From a bacterium (GTDB taxonomy: Bacteria; Auribacterota; UBA3054; B51-G9): a stretch of 6,346 nt of DNA. The notes beneath the pieces were generated by a model, which worked only from the letters and a program-made list of their open reading frames with translations, did no database searches and had not been told where the DNA came from. Positions within the stretch are counted from its first letter, which is position 1. Every line of letters starts with the position of its first letter. The translations under genes were made by a program, and so were the position numbers. The stretch is from NCBI GenBank assembly GCA_029939815.1, contig JAOZSF010000126.1:1-6346 (forward strand). The letters run 5' to 3'. Shown here piece after piece: positions 5,607-6,346 of the stretch.

Positions 5607-6346
5607 ATGACACAAATTAAAAACTTAAAAGATCTTGAAATTGACCTCGCAAGAAATGACGGTAGACAGAATGACCAGCTTCGCGAAATTAAAATTACTC
5701 CTAATTACATCAAAAACGCAACCGGAAGCGTGTTAATTGAAGCGGGAAACACGCGCGTTGTCTGCGTTGTATCCATTGAAAATAAAATTCCTAGATGGAT
5801 GATTCAGCAAGGCATCAGAAAACAAGGTTGGATTACCGCCGAATATAATATGCTGCCTTATGCCGGCGGACAGAGAAAAATGCGCGAATCCACAGCAGGA
5901 AAAGTGTCCGGCAGAACTCAGGAAATTCAACGCCTTATCGGAAGGTCTTTTCGTGCGGTGGTTGACCTTAAAGCTCTCGGCGAACGCACAATCTGGATTG
6001 ACTGTGACGTTCTTGAAGCTGACGGCGGAACAAGAACCGCGTCAATTACCGGCGCTTATGTCGCGTTATCATTAGCCATAAAAAAATTACAAAAGAAAAA
6101 TATTATTAAAGGTAATCCGCTCAAACAGCAAGTTGCGGCTATTTCTGTTGGAATAGTTGACGGAAAAGCTCTGCTTGACTTGGATTATAGCGAAGATTTT
6201 GCCGCGGAAGTCGATTTTAATGTTGTTATGACCGATGCGGGTGAATTTATCGAAGTGCAGGGCACCGCGGAAGAAAAACCTTTCACCGGCGACCAGCTTT
6301 CCGAAATGCTGGAATTAGCGAAAAAAGGATGCAAAGAAATTTTTGA
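5607..6346 (+). CDS. rph: Ribonuclease PH (3' end cut by the window edge)
   Basis: RNase PH is a phosphate-dependent 3'-5' exoribonuclease that trims the 3' ends of tRNA precursors; it forms a hexameric ring in the cytosol. The 246 full codons cover nearly the whole enzyme (usual length about 240-250), and only a few C-terminal residues should be missing. Visible family motifs are DGRQNDQLR (18-26), QGWITAEYNMLP, SGRTQEIQRLIGRS, DLKALGERTI, the phosphate-binding GGTRTAS (140-146, with R143) and the acidic LDLDYSEDFAAEVDFNVV (190-207). D197 and D203 in the last of these match the conserved metal or catalytic acids. The family normally starts at or just before the DGR motif, but here about 15 extra, charged residues precede it. 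ATG 5607 is the first ATG after the in-frame stop at 5589 and no later ATG precedes DGR, so the extension seems real. No Shine-Dalgarno is visible. Confidence 0.96.
   Translation, partial: MTQIKNLKDLEIDLARNDGRQNDQLREIKITPNYIKNATGSVLIEAGNTRVVCVVSIENKIPRWMIQQGIRKQGWITAEYNMLPYAGGQRKMRESTAGKVSGRTQEIQRLIGRSFRAVVDLKALGERTIWIDCDVLEADGGTRTASITGAYVALSLAIKKLQKKNIIKGNPLKQQVAAISVGIVDGKALLDLDYSEDFAAEVDFNVVMTDAGEFIEVQGTAEEKPFTGDQLSEMLELAKKGCKEIF

Noticed and set aside
5860..6075. Plus-strand frame of 71 residues overlapping rph.
   Set aside because: The RNase PH frame through this stretch carries the conserved active-site motifs, so the other frame is a shadow.

Overview
The window carries five protein genes, all on the + strand. 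In order they are the 3' end of a secreted beta-helix protein with a PEP-CTERM-type sorting tail, ptsI (PTS enzyme I), leuS (leucyl-tRNA synthetase), a small two-helix membrane protein I do not recognise, and an almost complete rph (RNase PH) cut by the right edge. I see no tRNA, rRNA, insertion sequence or CRISPR array.

Organism: the DNA is AT-rich. The tail of the first protein (VPEP, a hydrophobic stretch, then KKKR) is a PEP-CTERM/exosortase-type signal, which points to a Gram-negative-type envelope. PEP-CTERM tails together with parallel beta-helix 'choice-of-anchor Q'-like proteins are common in Lentisphaerota/Kiritimatiellota and related PVC bacteria, so that is my tentative guess. The conserved enzymes do not decide it.

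Layout: 3-641 is the cell-surface gene. 642-736 is a short gap with a weak promoter candidate and a 6-bp repeat. 737-2557 is ptsI, without a ptsH beside it in this window. 2558-2664 is a gap ending in an 8-bp tandem repeat. 2665-5067 is leuS. 5068-5155 is a gap with an imperfect hairpin. 5156-5485 is the small, very AT-rich membrane-protein gene. 5486-5606 is a gap ending in a 7-bp tandem repeat. 5607 to the end is rph. The gaps of about 90-120 bp allow either one long transcript or several promoters. The products serve unrelated jobs (sugar phosphotransfer, leucine charging, tRNA 3'-end trimming), so this looks like a run of housekeeping genes rather than a functional pathway.

The most interesting signal lies between the genes. 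Three of the gene starts (ptsI, leuS, rph) have a different short tandem repeat ending a few bases before the start codon, with periods of 6, 8 and 7 bp, and none has a clear Shine-Dalgarno sequence. A related 7-bp repeat forms the coding sequence of the hydrophobic anchor at the end of the PEP-CTERM protein. This suggests a family of short degenerate repeats scattered through the genome, one of which has become part of a protein-sorting signal.
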